A DNA stretch of 64,000 nucleotides from Marinobacter salsuginis (GTDB taxonomy: Bacteria; Pseudomonadota; Gammaproteobacteria; Pseudomonadales; Oleiphilaceae): NCBI RefSeq assembly GCF_009617755.1, contig NZ_BGZH01000004.1:1-64000 (forward strand), read 5' to 3'. Shown one piece after another: positions 22,385 through 33,231 of this stretch. The notes below the pieces were generated by a model. That model made no database searches and was not told where the DNA came from. It saw only the letters and a program-made list of their open reading frames with translations. The position numbers were made by a program, and so were the translations under genes. Numbering within the stretch: position 1 is the first letter of the stretch; the number at the start of each line of letters is the position of its first letter.

Positions 22385-22983
22385 CCTTCGTTACCTCCCG
22401 CGGCAACCTGATCCGGATCGAAGAAATAGAAGCTCTCGATCATTTTTCGACTCTGTCCTGAAGGGCCGTTGGCCATGACAACAACCCGTACCGTTTCTGC
22501 GTCTGCAGACAGGGAGCTGGACCCACCCGCGGCGTCACCCCGCCCCTGGTAATTAAGGTTGCGAACAGACCCTTCCGCTCCACCGACATTCAAGCTGACC
22601 AATCCCCGGTATTCGATGAAATACCTGGGCGTGATGCCATCAACCGCATTCCCGCTGAGCACTTCGTTGCCCTCGTCATCCCAGGTTCCGTCATCGAAAA
22701 CTGGTGGCGCGTACCCTATGTGGTACCAACCATTTGCGTTACCGGTGCCATCTGAATTGCCAAAGTTATTCATATTGGTCAGATTACCCAGAATGGCCTC
22801 CGCCTCCCGCAAACCGGCCTCGGCGGCCTCCAATGCGAGAGCGCTTTCTCTCGACGCTGTGGACATTCGCTCCTGCATGATTGAGCCCTGCATAGATGAG
22901 GCGCCCAAAATCGACATGATCAGAAGAATAACCAGCGACATCATCAGTGCGACGCCGCTTTGGGTTTTGATTGAAATGTTCAT
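22381..22983 (-). CDS. pilX: PilX type IV pilus minor pilin
   Basis: This 200-residue protein begins with a short leader and the hydrophobic stretch GVALMMSLVILLIMSILGASS, with the Gln-Ser-Gly site and an N-terminal PilX domain. The helix continues RESALALEAAEAGLREAEA, typical of PilX. It is part of the priming complex with PilV, PilW and PilY1. The ATG at 22983 is preceded by AGAGG; the frame is open back to GTG codons at 22989 and 22986, which lack a better site. Confidence 0.9.
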   Translation of the reverse strand: MNISIKTQSGVALMMSLVILLIMSILGASSMQGSIMQERMSTASRESALALEAAEAGLREAEAILGNLTNMNNFGNSDGTGNANGWYHIGYAPPVFDDGTWDDEGNEVLSGNAVDGITPRYFIEYRGLVSLNVGGAEGSVRNLNYQGRGDAAGGSSSLSADAETVRVVVMANGPSGQSRKMIESFYFFDPDQVAAGGNEG

Positions 22984-22993
22984 CACCACCTCT

Positions 22994-24025
22994 CTAGCGT
23001 GACGCGTTTCGGACGTTCATGGTGAAGTTATAAACCCGGTACAGCCGGTTATCGGGTGCCTCGAAGTTGGGGCCACCATCACAATCTGCCCAGCGCGGGA
23101 AACATAGCGATTGCGCTCCATCGAAAAGGTTATTGTCCCCGCCCCGAACAAGCAGACTTACCTCGACAGCCCGTACATTGTTCCAGTTAACGGCACCTGT
23201 TGACTCGGTCCAGTTATTCACCGGGTTGTTCGCAGTGTTAGAGGTGCCCATTCTGACCCGCATATCAAACACTCCCTCTACAAGCTCCACAGGCGCCTGA
23301 TTCGGCACAAGCCTCATGAGTGCTCTTTCACCGGTTACATTACTGGTCCCAATGTACAGCGTCCGGTTGTATGGGCGCAGAATCTGGGCACCTGTTCCGT
23401 AGTTGTTCGAAAAGCAGTTAGTGCATCCATTATCGGTAAAATCGTTTCCCGGATCGTCTTCGCCACTATTAGCGACCAGCGTAATCTCGGCACCACCGCC
23501 GCCGCCCTGCTGGATATTCGAAATCTGGAAAATGTCCGTGCCGGTGCAATCGGAAATTGCAATGATATCGTCCACTTGCAGACCACCACGCTCATCTACT
23601 TCGATAGAAGCAGAGGTCTCGGGCCCGACGGTCGAAATTTCATTCCCGTTGTTCTCCATACCTGAGAAACGGATGAAATGGGTACCTGCAACAGCTCCAG
23701 CTGGTCGGTCGGCATTCCTGGATGAGATCGGGGCGTCGATGTCGAACTCATGAGCATCAGCATCAAATGCTTCGTCAGTGTCGTCGAGATTGTTAACGAC
23801 GTTTTCGATGTTACAGCCGAAATATCCGGCGCCTCGAATTTCACGGCCCAGAATTTCTGAGGCGATTCGCCCATATTCCTGTGTCCGTGCAGTCGCCTCC
23901 GTAATCCGAAACGACAGATTATTGGAGTTAAAAATCTGGAACAGACCAACCGTCAACAGGGTTGCCAACACAAGCGCGACCATCAGCTCGACGATCGACA
24001 AACCTGCCTGTCGCTGAAACGTCAT
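22994..24025 (-). CDS. pilW: PilW type IV pilus minor pilin
   Basis: The 343-residue product carries the prepilin motif AGLSIVELMVALVLATLLT and the long C-terminal region of PilW. Cysteines at GYFGCNIE, ISDCTG and GCTNCFS may form disulfides. The start overlaps the pilV stop by 4 bp, so translation is probably coupled. Confidence 0.92.
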   Translation of the reverse strand: MTFQRQAGLSIVELMVALVLATLLTVGLFQIFNSNNLSFRITEATARTQEYGRIASEILGREIRGAGYFGCNIENVVNNLDDTDEAFDADAHEFDIDAPISSRNADRPAGAVAGTHFIRFSGMENNGNEISTVGPETSASIEVDERGGLQVDDIIAISDCTGTDIFQISNIQQGGGGGAEITLVANSGEDDPGNDFTDNGCTNCFSNNYGTGAQILRPYNRTLYIGTSNVTGERALMRLVPNQAPVELVEGVFDMRVRMGTSNTANNPVNNWTESTGAVNWNNVRAVEVSLLVRGGDNNLFDGAQSLCFPRWADCDGGPNFEAPDNRLYRVYNFTMNVRNASR

Positions 24026-24462
24026 TCTCTGTACCTCACGTTTAGGCTGAAGGACCCGGTGACTTCTTCTTTCTCGCCTGACTCACCACCTTCCGCAGAT
24101 CCTGCGCCGGGATCCAGTCGATTCATTCTCTCTACCCATTGCACTGAAATTACGGCAGCGCTTCCGCCATTGGCTTCCACCGTGCCAGTACTTCCTGGTC
24201 CCAAGTCGTTCTGCAATTGAGACTCCCAGTCCTCAACCTCGCCAGCAGCAGGCATTCCGCGAATGGACCGGATGTATTCTGCCATCGTCTGGGTGTGCAT
24301 GATGGCAACGGAGCGGCTATCGGCCGCTGCAGTCTGCTGCATTGACACCGTCTGCAATCCGGCCACACCAAGCAAACCGATCGCCATGATGATCAGTGCA
24401 ATCAGCACTTCGATCATCGTAAAGCCGGAAGAAGCTCTTCTGTGCCGATTAAAATCACTCAT
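24022..24462 (-). CDS. pilV: PilV type IV pilus minor pilin
   Basis: This pilin has the prepilin motif GFTMIEVLIALIIMAIGLLG and the PilV pattern downstream (AGLQTVSMQQTAAADSRSVA). The ATG at 24462, after GAGAGGGAAGG, gives 146 residues and a normal short leader; the upstream in-frame extension to 24576 overlaps fimU and is not needed. 23 bp separate it from fimU. Confidence 0.92.
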   Translation of the reverse strand: MSDFNRHRRASSGFTMIEVLIALIIMAIGLLGVAGLQTVSMQQTAAADSRSVAIMHTQTMAEYIRSIRGMPAAGEVEDWESQLQNDLGPGSTGTVEANGGSAAVISVQWVERMNRLDPGAGSAEGGESGEKEEVTGSFSLNVRYRE

Positions 24463-24485
24463 CGACCTTCCCTCTCGAAACTGAC

Positions 24486-24965
24486 TTAAGAACATGCCGG
24501 GGCAACCTGATCTCGGGAAGTCTGTCCGCCAGCATTCACAACCACTGACACACCGGCCTCGCCATTTCCTGGGCACACCTGATAGACCGTTGAAGCTCCG
24601 TTCTGCTTCATCCCGTTACCGCTAAATGTGGGATCGACCCCACCAGTTCGCGACAAGGTCACGCTTCCCGGCATTGGTTCAATCCTGCGGATAACCGTAT
24701 TTACATCCGAAGCCAACACAACTCGAAGGCCATTATTGTAGGCCCCTCCTACGGGTAAGACCTGAACCGGTTCGCCTCTACGCACAGCCTCTGAGCGTGC
24801 GAAATTGAGAAGACCAATCACGCTGTTTGTCGCAGATGTCTGACGATTTGCTTCAATCAACCCGCGAAACCCAGGGACGGCGACAGCCGCTGTAATCACA
24901 ATCAAAGCGATGACTACCATCAGCTCAACCAGCGTAAACCCGGCATTTTTTCGGTTTGTTGTCAT
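24486..24965 (-). CDS. fimU: FimU-like type IV minor pilin (GspH family)
   Basis: This is the first gene of the minor pilin operon. The 159-residue product starts MTTNRKNAGFTLVELMVVI, with GspH/FimT-type sequence after the helix (SVIGLLNFARSEAVRRGEPV) and paired cysteines near the C-terminus. GGAAGGAAA precedes the ATG at 24965; a longer frame to 25028 is unlikely. The 235 bp upstream to ispH hold no other gene, and no clear sigma-70 or sigma-54 promoter was found there. Confidence 0.88.
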   Translation of the reverse strand: MTTNRKNAGFTLVELMVVIALIVITAAVAVPGFRGLIEANRQTSATNSVIGLLNFARSEAVRRGEPVQVLPVGGAYNNGLRVVLASDVNTVIRRIEPMPGSVTLSRTGGVDPTFSGNGMKQNGASTVYQVCPGNGEAGVSVVVNAGGQTSRDQVAPACS

Positions 24966-25200
24966 AGTTTCCTTCCACTTTGACCTATGCAAAGAATATC
25001 CAGGGCGCCATCGTGCCTCTACAAGCATCTGACAAATGGTTTCTTTCCAACGATAAACGGTATCGGCAAGACAGCCATGTGACGAGTATCACACAACTGC
25101 TTGGCTGGTGTGTTTGGAGGCGCGCCGGGATATGGCGCGAACCTCATAACCGGGAGAGGGGGTCTACTCGATACAAGGTTCGGAAGGATAGCGAGCTGTT

Positions 25201-26154
25201 TTATTCTATTTCAGTGGCCTCTATCCGCAACTCTCGCGGCATAGAAAACACAATATTCTCCTCACGCCCGGCAATCTCCTCCGGAACGCTGCCGCCAAGC
25301 TCCCGCAGGCGAGTAATCACATCGTTCACCAGAACCTCCGGAGCTGAGGCACCCGCGGTAACACCAACAGAGGTCTTGCCTTCCAACCAGGCGGCGTCAA
25401 TCTGGGAAGCCTCATCAATCAGATAAGCAGGCGTGCCCATCCGCTCCGCCAGCTCCCGCAAACGATTGGAGTTAGAGCTATTCGGCGAGCCCACCACCAG
25501 CATCAGATCACAGTCACCAGCCAATTGCTTTACCGCGTCCTGACGGTTCTGGGTGGCGTAGCAGATATCGTCCTTGCGCGGGCCCTGAATGTCCGGGAAC
25601 TTTGCACGAAGAGCGTCGATGACCCTGGCAGTATCGTCCATGGACAGGGTGGTCTGGGTCACGTAGGAGAGCTTGCCGGCGTCTTTAACTTCGAGGTTGG
25701 CAACATCCTCCTCGTTTTCCACGAGGTAAATCTCACCACCATTGCTGTGGTCGTACTGCCCCATGGTGCCTTCCACTTCCGGGTGGCCATGGTGGCCGAT
25801 CAGCACGCATTCCCGGCCATCGCGGCTGTAGCGCATGACTTCCAGGTGGACCTTGGTGACCAGCGGGCAAGTCGCGTCAAAGACCTTCAGGCCACGGCGC
25901 GCCGCTTCATTCTGCACTGCCTGGGAGACGCCGTGGGCGCTGAAGATAACAAGCTTGTCGTCTGGCACCTCGTCCAGCTCGTCCACGAAAATGGCGCCAC
26001 GGTTGCGCAGATTATCCACCACAAATTTATTGTGGACCACTTCGTGCCTTACATAGATAGGCGCTCCGAACACGTCCAGCGCCCGGTTTACAATTTCAAT
26101 GGCGCGGTCCACGCCGGCACAAAAACCTCGGGGATTGGCGAGTCGGATCTGCAT
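25201..26154 (-). CDS. ispH: 4-hydroxy-3-methylbut-2-enyl diphosphate reductase
   Basis: This is the last enzyme of the MEP isoprenoid pathway, giving IPP and DMAPP. The three cysteines that hold the [4Fe-4S] cluster are visible in [20 protein letters not shown] and [10 protein letters not shown]. The 317-residue length is standard. It ends the conserved string ribF-ileS-lspA-fkpB-ispH, 18 bp after fkpB, as in E. coli and Pseudomonas. Confidence 0.97.
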   Translation of the reverse strand: MQIRLANPRGFCAGVDRAIEIVNRALDVFGAPIYVRHEVVHNKFVVDNLRNRGAIFVDELDEVPDDKLVIFSAHGVSQAVQNEAARRGLKVFDATCPLVTKVHLEVMRYSRDGRECVLIGHHGHPEVEGTMGQYDHSNGGEIYLVENEEDVANLEVKDAGKLSYVTQTTLSMDDTARVIDALRAKFPDIQGPRKDDICYATQNRQDAVKQLAGDCDLMLVVGSPNSSNSNRLRELAERMGTPAYLIDEASQIDAAWLEGKTSVGVTAGASAPEVLVNDVITRLRELGGSVPEEIAGREENIVFSMPRELRIEATEIE

Positions 26155-26172
26155 AGTAACCTGCTACTCTGC

Positions 26173-26625
26173 TTAGTGGGCCGGGCCAGCCGGCTCCACG
26201 TCAATGATTTCTACTTCAAACGTCAGTGTACGCCCTGCCAGGGGATGATTGAAATCCACCTCGACTTCGTCACCTTCCACTCGGCTGACCACACCGGGCA
26301 ACTCACTCTGGCGCGCATCGGCGAAGGAGATCATCACGCCCGGCTCCAGAACCATATCGGGGCTGAATTCATGGCGCTTGAAGGTCTGGACATTATTCGG
26401 GTTGTGCTGGCCAAAGGCTTTCTCCGGCGGAACCTCAAAGCTGTCCCTGTCACCGGCCTTCATGCCCATCAGGTAAGCTTCGAAGTTTTCCGGCAGGTTG
26501 TCATCGCCGATTTCCAGGGAAGCCGGCTCTTTCTCAAAGGTCGAGTCAATCACTTCGCCATCCGGGAATTTCAGGGCAAAGTGCAGTTTTACCCGGGTAC
26601 CCTTGTCGACAGGCAGTTCATTCAT
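26173..26625 (-). CDS. fkpB: FKBP-type peptidyl-prolyl isomerase FkpB
   Basis: This is a 150-residue SlpA/FkpB-type FKBP, which contains an inserted flap (IF) domain (EVPPEKAFGQHNPNNVQTF). The N-terminal FKBP strand is KGTRVKLHFALKFPDGEVIDS. Likely a cytoplasmic prolyl isomerase and folding helper. It lies between lspA and ispH as in E. coli, 5 bp after lspA. Confidence 0.94.
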   Translation of the reverse strand: MNELPVDKGTRVKLHFALKFPDGEVIDSTFEKEPASLEIGDDNLPENFEAYLMGMKAGDRDSFEVPPEKAFGQHNPNNVQTFKRHEFSPDMVLEPGVMISFADARQSELPGVVSRVEGDEVEVDFNHPLAGRTLTFEVEIIDVEPAGPAH

Positions 26626-26630
26626 AAGAG

Positions 26631-27155
26631 CTACTCACTTCTCTGCGCATCCCCGTCCGAATCGGCGGGTTTGCGGAACATATCAAGAATCATCATGGCG
26701 GCACCGATGGTGATCGCAGTGTCGGCCAGGTTAAAGGCGGGAAAGTGCCAGTCCTGCCAGTAGAAATGCAGGAAATCCACCACGTAGCCATGCACCACCC
26801 GATCGTAGACGTTGCCTAGGGCCCCGCCGAGTATGAGTACGATGGCAATGGCGGTCCAGGTTTCATGGCGCTGGAGGTTTTTCAGCCAGTAAATCAGCAC
26901 CACGCTGACCACGAGCGCCAAAATTACGAAGAACCAGCGCTGCCAGCCGGCCGCGCCAGCCAGAAAACTGAACGCGGCTCCAGTGTTGTGAAGCAGCGTC
27001 AGATTGAACATCGGCATCACCGGAACCGGATCACCGTAGGTCAGCATGGCGGTGGCCATCGCCTTGGTGCCCAGATCCAAAGCGATCACCAGAACAGCCA
27101 GCCACAGCCACTTCAATTTGGTCCCGGTGACCTGCTCCGTCATGGTCGCGTCCAT
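26631..27155 (-). CDS. lspA: Lipoprotein signal peptidase
   Basis: This inner-membrane aspartyl protease cuts the signal peptide from diacylated prolipoproteins, such as BamD here. Four membrane helices are seen, with the catalytic aspartates in [15 protein letters not shown] and FNLADTAI. The start codon shares one base with the ileS stop (TGATG). A second in-frame ATG four codons on (27143) is equally possible because neither has a clear ribosome site. Confidence 0.95.
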   Translation of the reverse strand: MDATMTEQVTGTKLKWLWLAVLVIALDLGTKAMATAMLTYGDPVPVMPMFNLTLLHNTGAAFSFLAGAAGWQRWFFVILALVVSVVLIYWLKNLQRHETWTAIAIVLILGGALGNVYDRVVHGYVVDFLHFYWQDWHFPAFNLADTAITIGAAMMILDMFRKPADSDGDAQRSE

Positions 27156-29974
27156 CAGGCGTATGCGCGGGCTTCACCGGGCCCTTCAACATTGGTCACA
27201 CAGCGACCACAGAGATCGTCGTACTTGGCGTTGCGGCCGACGTCTTCACGGTGGTGCCAGCAGCGCTCACACTTGGCGTGAGTGGCGGGTGTCACCTTCA
27301 CGCGGAGACCTTCATGGGAGGTCATTTCCGCATCGCCCGCTTCTGAAACCGGTTTGACACTGGCCTCGGAAGTAATCAGAACAAACCGCAGCTCCTCGCC
27401 CAGGTGCTTCAGGTCGGCCGCCAGGTCGCCTTCGCAGAACAGGGTCACCTCGGCACTGAGCGAGCCTTTGATTTCACCCCGAGCCCTGGCTTCCTCCAGG
27501 CACTTGTTGACGGCCTCTTTCACGCTGTACATCTCGCGCCAGTAGTCGCGGCCAAGCTCTGCGCTTTCGGGCAGTGCCGTGAGGCCTTCGTACCAGGTTT
27601 CATAGAACACGGTATCGCTGCGCTTGCCCGGAAGGTGCTGCCAGATCTCGTCAGCGGTAAAGCTGAGGATCGGCGCAATCCAGCGAACCAGCGCCTCGGC
27701 CACATGGTACAGGGCCGTCTGGCAGGAGCGACGTGCGAGGCTGTCAGCCTGGGTGGTGTACTGGCGGTCCTTGATGATATCCAGATAGAAGCCGCCCAGG
27801 GTGGCTTCACAAAAGTTGTATACCTTCTGGTAGATCCGCAGGAAGGCGTAGTTGCCATAATCCTCATGCAGCTCTTCCTGCAATTGCAGAGCTCGGTCCA
27901 CCATCCAGCGATCCAGCGCGATCATGTCTTCGGGCGCGACCATGTGCTGCTCCGGATCGAATCCGGTGAGGTTGCTCAGCAGGAAGCGGGAGGTGTTCCG
28001 GATCCGACGGTAACCGTCGGCGGTCTGGCGCAGGATGTCCTTGGACACTGTCATTTCGCCGCTGTAGTCGGTGGCGGCCACCCATAGCCGCAGGATGTCG
28101 GCGCCCAGCTCGTTCATGACTTCCTGAGGGGCGATCACGTTGCCCAGGGATTTGGACATCTTGTGGCCCTTGCCATCGACGGTAAAGCCGTGGGTCAGAA
28201 CCTGCTTGTACGGCGCCACGCCGTTCATGGCGATGGACGTTTTCAGGGACGACTGGAACCAGCCCCGGTGCTGATCCGAGCCTTCCAGATACATATCCGC
28301 CGGGAACTGGCCCAGCTCCTCGCGAACCCGCAGGACCGACTCGTGTGTCACGCCAGAGTCAAACCAGACGTCCAGAGTATCGGTTACCTTCTCGTACTGC
28401 TCGGCATCACTGCCCAACAGGGAAGCAGCATCCAGCTCGTACCAGGCGTCGATTCCGCCCTCCTCGATCTGCTGGGCCACTTTCTCGATCAGGCTCTGGG
28501 TGTCCGGGTGCAGCTCCTGAGTTTCCTTATGGATAAACAAGGTGATGGGCACGCCCCAGGTTCGCTGACGGGAGATGCACCAGTCCGGCGACTGGTTGAA
28601 CATGGCTTCGATACGGTTCTTACCCCAAGCAGGCACCCAGCGCACACCCTGGATGGCTTCCAAAGCGTCAGCGCGCAGGTTTTCCTTGTCCATGCTGATA
28701 AACCACTGGGGGGTTGCCCGGTAGATCAACGGGGTCTTGGTACGCCAGCAGTGAGGGTAGCTGTGGCGGAACTTTTCGGAGCGAACCAGCTTGCCCTCAC
28801 GTTCAAGCGCGCTGCAAACAGGCTCGTCCGCCTTGTAAACATGCACGCCAGCCAGCTCACCGGCGGCCGACGTGTAGGTACCATCCGCCTGAACCAGGTT
28901 GATGGTGCCGATGTTGTAGGCCTTGCCGACCTCAAAGTCTTCCATACCGTGATCCGGCGCAGTATGAACAGCACCGGTACCAGCGTCAGTGGAAACATGA
29001 TCGCCCAGGATCACCGGTACCTGCTTGTCGTAGATCGGGTGTTGAAGAACCAGGCTCTCCAGAGCCGCGCCGGAGCAGGTTGCCAGCACTTCGTAGCTCT
29101 CAACTTGCCAGCGCGCCATGATACCTTCCACCATGTCGGCGGCGAGAATCAGGCGCTCGGGCCCTTGGCCGACATCGGTCTGCACCAATGCGTAGTCAAG
29201 GTCGGCATTGAGCGAAACCGCCTGGTTGGCCGGAATGGTCCAGGGCGTGGTGGTCCAGATAACCACGGACACATCACCGCTGCCATTGTCGGCGCCGAAC
29301 AGCGACAGGGCTTTTGCCTGATCAACTGCGGTAAAACGCACATCGATCTGGGTAGAGGTCTTGTCCTGGTATTCCACCTCTGCTTCTGCCAGTGCGGACT
29401 GACCCACCACACTCCAGTAAACCGGCTTGTAACCACGCACGAGGTGGCCCTTGGCGACAATCTTGCCGAGGGCGCGAACAATGCCCGCTTCGACCTTCGG
29501 ATCCATGGTCAGGTAGGGCTTGTCCCACTCCCCCATCACGCCCAGGCGGATGAAATCGGTTTTCTGGCCGGCAATCTGCTTGGTGGCATAGTCGCGACAG
29601 GCCTGGCGGAAGGTTTTGTAGTCCACCTTCACGCCGGCTTTGCCAATCTCCTGCTCCACCTTGTGTTCAATGGGCAGACCATGACAGTCCCAGCCCGGCA
29701 CGTAGGGTGCGTCATAGCCCATGAAGCTGCGGGACTTGACGATCATGTCCTTGAGAATCTTGTTGACCGCGTGACCAATGTGAATGCTGCCGTTGGCGTA
29801 GGGAGGGCCATCATGAAGGATGAACTTCTCCCGCCCCTCACGCTGCTTGCGCAGGTTGCCGTAGACGTCGAGATCCTGCCAGCGCTTGAGCATTTCCGGC
29901 TCGCGCTTGGCCAGGTTCCCGCGCATGGGGAAGGCGGTTTCCGGCAGGTTCAGAGTGTGCTTGTAGTCGCTCAT
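27155..29974 (-). CDS. ileS: Isoleucyl-tRNA synthetase
   Basis: This class I synthetase charges tRNA-Ile. The HIGH motif appears in [13 protein letters not shown] and the KMSKS loop in [10 protein letters not shown]. An editing CP1 domain lies between them, and a C-terminal zinc ribbon has CERCW and CGRC. The start [13 protein letters not shown] matches family N-termini and gives 939 residues; the frame runs upstream only to a TTG at 30052 that overlaps the ribF stop. No strong ribosome site is seen. Confidence 0.96.
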   Translation of the reverse strand: MSDYKHTLNLPETAFPMRGNLAKREPEMLKRWQDLDVYGNLRKQREGREKFILHDGPPYANGSIHIGHAVNKILKDMIVKSRSFMGYDAPYVPGWDCHGLPIEHKVEQEIGKAGVKVDYKTFRQACRDYATKQIAGQKTDFIRLGVMGEWDKPYLTMDPKVEAGIVRALGKIVAKGHLVRGYKPVYWSVVGQSALAEAEVEYQDKTSTQIDVRFTAVDQAKALSLFGADNGSGDVSVVIWTTTPWTIPANQAVSLNADLDYALVQTDVGQGPERLILAADMVEGIMARWQVESYEVLATCSGAALESLVLQHPIYDKQVPVILGDHVSTDAGTGAVHTAPDHGMEDFEVGKAYNIGTINLVQADGTYTSAAGELAGVHVYKADEPVCSALEREGKLVRSEKFRHSYPHCWRTKTPLIYRATPQWFISMDKENLRADALEAIQGVRWVPAWGKNRIEAMFNQSPDWCISRQRTWGVPITLFIHKETQELHPDTQSLIEKVAQQIEEGGIDAWYELDAASLLGSDAEQYEKVTDTLDVWFDSGVTHESVLRVREELGQFPADMYLEGSDQHRGWFQSSLKTSIAMNGVAPYKQVLTHGFTVDGKGHKMSKSLGNVIAPQEVMNELGADILRLWVAATDYSGEMTVSKDILRQTADGYRRIRNTSRFLLSNLTGFDPEQHMVAPEDMIALDRWMVDRALQLQEELHEDYGNYAFLRIYQKVYNFCEATLGGFYLDIIKDRQYTTQADSLARRSCQTALYHVAEALVRWIAPILSFTADEIWQHLPGKRSDTVFYETWYEGLTALPESAELGRDYWREMYSVKEAVNKCLEEARARGEIKGSLSAEVTLFCEGDLAADLKHLGEELRFVLITSEASVKPVSEAGDAEMTSHEGLRVKVTPATHAKCERCWHHREDVGRNAKYDDLCGRCVTNVEGPGEARAYA

Positions 29975-30048
29975 GGTTTGTGTGCGTACTCTTTTGGTCT
30001 TGGTCAGTTTTGGTCGATCATTAATTCGTTGGGGCGCAGCCGGGCGTT

Positions 30049-31020
30049 TCAATCCGCGCTTTTCACAGAACCGTTTTCGTCAATCCACGCTCGGGCATGA
30101 TCAAAATCCCGGGCAATCTGTTCTTTCAGCTCATCCACGGAATCGAACTTTTCCTCGTCCCGCAGCCCGTGGCGGAATACCACTTCCAGATGCTGGCCAT
30201 AAAGTGTGCCAGCAAAGTCAAACAGGTGCACTTCCAGCGAGGGACGCTTTCCGTCAACGGTGGGGCGTACACCGATATTGGCAACGCCATCAAACCGGGC
30301 GCCGTCATCAAGTGTGGCCGCAACCACATAGACTCCGCGCAGGGCCGGTGTTCTGTGCAACAGAATGTTCGCGGTTGGCGCGCCAATCTGGCGCCCCAAT
30401 TGACGACCGTAAACGACCCTGCCACGAATCCGGTAGGGGTGACCCAGAAGTGTTTCAGCCTTCTGCAGCCCGTTCACTGTGAGCGAATTCCGGACTCGGG
30501 TACTGCTCACACGTTCGCCGTCTACCGTCACCGTAAGAGTATTCTCAACGGTAAATCCGGTGTCCCTGCCGACTTTTTCAAGGAGCTCGAAGTCTCCGGC
30601 CCGATCGCAGCCAAACCGGAAATCATCGCCCACCACCAGGTGGCGGACAGCCAGCCCCCCAATCAGAACATCGTCTATAAAGCCCATGGCGGAATAACTG
30701 CGAAACGCCTGATTGAAGCGCAGGCACAGCACGATATCGATGCCTTCCGCCAGCAGGGCCTCGAACTTCTGCCGAAACCCCATGAGCCTTGGTGGCGCTT
30801 CGCTACCCTGAAAAAACTCCCGGGGCTGAGGCTCGAAAATCATCACCACGGATGGAACACCCAGGGCTTCAGCCTTGCTTTTCACCTGATCAATAATGGT
30901 CTTATGCCCGAGATGCACACCATCGAAGTTGCCAATGGTGGCCACACACCCTTTAGCGAGCGGAGATTCGTCCCGACGGGAAAGCATTTTAAGGTTGGTC
31001 AGGCCCCGGATCAGACGCAT
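30049..31020 (-). CDS. ribF: Bifunctional riboflavin kinase / FAD synthetase
   Basis: The protein turns riboflavin into FMN and then FAD. The N-terminal adenylyltransferase domain has the [10 protein letters not shown] nucleotide motif; the C-terminal flavokinase domain contains [11 protein letters not shown], a variant of the usual PTAN motif, and ends with the family helix. The 323-residue length is standard. It lies between murJ and ileS as in many gammaproteobacteria. Confidence 0.96.
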   Translation of the reverse strand: MRLIRGLTNLKMLSRRDESPLAKGCVATIGNFDGVHLGHKTIIDQVKSKAEALGVPSVVMIFEPQPREFFQGSEAPPRLMGFRQKFEALLAEGIDIVLCLRFNQAFRSYSAMGFIDDVLIGGLAVRHLVVGDDFRFGCDRAGDFELLEKVGRDTGFTVENTLTVTVDGERVSSTRVRNSLTVNGLQKAETLLGHPYRIRGRVVYGRQLGRQIGAPTANILLHRTPALRGVYVVAATLDDGARFDGVANIGVRPTVDGKRPSLEVHLFDFAGTLYGQHLEVVFRHGLRDEEKFDSVDELKEQIARDFDHARAWIDENGSVKSAD

Positions 31021-31101
31021 GTAATGCGAACCTTCAATTGCCAGCTAGCTTTCAGCGCCTGCTTTTACCGCAACGCTGGTGAGAAAACGCGCGATTATAC
31101 C

Positions 31102-32682
31102 TTACCTGTGGCGGAAATGTCTTACCCGAACCCCGGCCAGCGCCAGTGCGACGAAGTAGACGACCACGCCTGCCCCCACCAGCAACGCCATATCCGCTGC
31201 CCGCTGGTAACCGCCGTTTGCCAGCCACACCGACACCGGGTCGCTGAGCCAGACAATGATGGCCGCCAACGCAGCGTTGGCAAACATCAGCTGCAGCAGA
31301 AAACGGGGCCAGCCGGGCTGGCTCTGCCAGGCCCCTTCCTTGCGAAGCCCCCGCCACAGAAAATAGCCATTCAACCAGGCCGAAATAGAGGTAGCGAGCG
31401 CAAGACCGGCATGGGCCAGCGGAAATATCAGAATCAGGTTGAACACCATGTTTGCCACCATGGCGATGATGCCGATTTTGACAGGTGTCTTGGTGTCCTC
31501 CCTGGCAAAAAATCCCGGCGCCAGAACCTTGATCAACATGAACGCCAGCAACCCGCCGGAATAAGCCCTCAAGCTCTGGGCCGACATGGCAACATCCCGG
31601 TCTGTTACCGCGCCATAATGAAACAGGGTCGCAATCAGCGGCTCGGCCAGCAACGCCAGCGCAAGGGCGGCCGGCAAACCGATCAGCAGAACCGCCCTGA
31701 CTGCCCAGTCCAGGGTGGCCGCGAACTGGTCCGCGGACGCCGCTGCGTGTTTACGGGAGAGGCTCGGCAGGATCACCGTGGCAATGGCTATGCCGAACAC
31801 ACCGAGGGGCAGCTCTGAAAGACGATCAGAATAGTACAGCCAGGATACGCTGCCGGTCTGGAGAAAGGACGCCAGAACCGTATCAAGGAGCAAGTTGATC
31901 TGGCTCACCGACACCCCGAACAGCGCGGGTGCCATAAGCTTGAGAATCCGGCTGACGCCTTCGTGGCGATAATCCACGCGAGGCCGTGGCAGCAGGCCCA
32001 ACCGCATCAGAAATGGCAACTGGAAAAACAACTGCAGGGCCCCGGCGATGAACACGCCCCAGGCCAGGGCCATCACCGGCTCATCCATCAACGGCGTCAA
32101 CCAGATGGCCGCTGCAATCATCGACAGATTCAGAAGGACCGGGGTAAACGCGGGTACAGCAAAACGATCGTAGCTATTGAGAATGCCACCGGCGAAGGCG
32201 GTCAGGGATATCAGCAGCAAGTAAGGGAAAGTGATTCGCAACATGTCGCTCGTAAGCGCGAACTTTACCTCATCATCCAGAAAGCCGGGGGCAAAAACCG
32301 CCGTCAGCACTGGCGCTCCGAGGATGGCCACCAGGGTCACGCCCAACAGCACCAACCCGAGGGAGCCCGCCACCGCATTGACCAACCGCTGAACGTCCGA
32401 TAGTGACTGATTCTCCCGGTAGGATGACAACACAGGCACAAAGGCCTGGGAGAAGGCACCCTCGGCAAACAGCCGTCGCAGGAAATTCGGGATCTTGAAA
32501 GCCACAAAAAAGGCATCGGCCCCAGCACCGGCGCCGAAATAACGGGCGATGACCATATCCCGAACCAGACCCAACACCCGGGAAAGCATCGTCATAATAC
32601 CCACTAGCCCCGACGACCTCAGCAGGCCCGGCGCCCTGGGCAATTGTTTCTGTTCAGGTGTTGATTCAGGTTCCGACGACAT
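31102..32682 (-). CDS. murJ: Lipid II flippase MurJ
   Basis: This MOP-superfamily membrane protein moves lipid II across the inner membrane for peptidoglycan synthesis. The 526 residues contain about 14 hydrophobic helices. The N-terminal pattern GIMTMLSRVLGLVRDMVIA and the segment FLRRLFAEGAFSQAFVPV are characteristic of the family. It lies 81 bp upstream of ribF and is divergent from rpsT. Confidence 0.95.
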   Translation of the reverse strand: MSSEPESTPEQKQLPRAPGLLRSSGLVGIMTMLSRVLGLVRDMVIARYFGAGAGADAFFVAFKIPNFLRRLFAEGAFSQAFVPVLSSYRENQSLSDVQRLVNAVAGSLGLVLLGVTLVAILGAPVLTAVFAPGFLDDEVKFALTSDMLRITFPYLLLISLTAFAGGILNSYDRFAVPAFTPVLLNLSMIAAAIWLTPLMDEPVMALAWGVFIAGALQLFFQLPFLMRLGLLPRPRVDYRHEGVSRILKLMAPALFGVSVSQINLLLDTVLASFLQTGSVSWLYYSDRLSELPLGVFGIAIATVILPSLSRKHAAASADQFAATLDWAVRAVLLIGLPAALALALLAEPLIATLFHYGAVTDRDVAMSAQSLRAYSGGLLAFMLIKVLAPGFFAREDTKTPVKIGIIAMVANMVFNLILIFPLAHAGLALATSISAWLNGYFLWRGLRKEGAWQSQPGWPRFLLQLMFANAALAAIIVWLSDPVSVWLANGGYQRAADMALLVGAGVVVYFVALALAGVRVRHFRHR

Positions 32683-32822
32683 GCAGGCCCTTGTCTGTCA
32701 TTCTGGACATCCTTTTGGCGCGGGCATTTCGGGAATTACCTGCTTCCCGGTCAAGCCCGCGTTCAGTGAGCCGCGAGTTTACCACAGGCCTTCTGTGTCG
32801 GGGCATGAAATGGGTTTTAGCC

Positions 32823-32851
32823 TTGACATTTGAAGGTTTGAGCGGCATAGT
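32823..32851 (+). promoter_or_regulatory. Promoter of rpsT
   Basis: A perfect TTGACA (32823-32828), 17 bp spacer and CATAGT (32846-32851) lie about 90 bp before rpsT. Nothing else gene-like was seen in the 261-bp gap between murJ and rpsT. Confidence 0.65.
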
Positions 32852-32943
32852 TCCGCGTCATTTATTTCGACGCGCTGGTTTTGGCGCGCCCGCGATGTAA
32901 CGAATCATTCAGCAACGAATTTGAGATTTTCAGGAGTTTTACG

Positions 32944-33213
32944 GTGGCAAATTCCCCGCAAGCCAAGAAGCGCGCACGTCAGAACGAGAAGAACCGCAAG
33001 CACAATGCAAGCCTGCGTTCCATGGCTCGTACATATGTGAAAAAGATCCAATCCAAGATCGAAGCCGGCAACTACGAAGAAGCCCAGGCCGCTTTCCAGC
33101 AGGCTCAGCCGATTCTGGACAGCATGGTAAACAAAGGCATCTTCGCGAAGAACAAGGTCGCTCGTAGCAAGAGCCGTCTGAGCGCCAAGATCAAGGCCCT
33201 GAAGAGCGCCTAA
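32944..33213 (+). CDS. rpsT: 30S ribosomal protein S20
   Basis: This is a small basic ribosomal protein of 89 residues, lysine- and arginine-rich, with the S20 pattern AKKRARQNEKNRKHNASLRSM. The start is a GTG at 32944, set by AGGAG nine bases upstream; the frame extends further 5' to an ATG at 32881, but those 21 residues do not belong to S20. A rare start codon is known for rpsT in E. coli (UUG), where it matters for autoregulation. Confidence 0.96.
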   Translation: MANSPQAKKRARQNEKNRKHNASLRSMARTYVKKIQSKIEAGNYEEAQAAFQQAQPILDSMVNKGIFAKNKVARSKSRLSAKIKALKSA

Positions 33214-33231
33214 TCAGCTCAATTCAGGCAT

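Noticed and set aside
25121..25137. GCGCC-GGGATAT-GGCGC hairpin as a fifth two-hairpin element
   Set aside because: There is a single stem with a 7-nt loop lacking ANGGA, no second hairpin and no long arms.
24966..25200. Possible sigma-54 promoter for fimU
   Set aside because: The best matches (TGGCTGTCTTGC and TGGATATTCTTTGC) have the wrong spacing between GG and GC.
28163..30100. 645-codon plus-strand frame opposite ileS
   Set aside because: ileS has all its motifs on the other strand; this frame has none.
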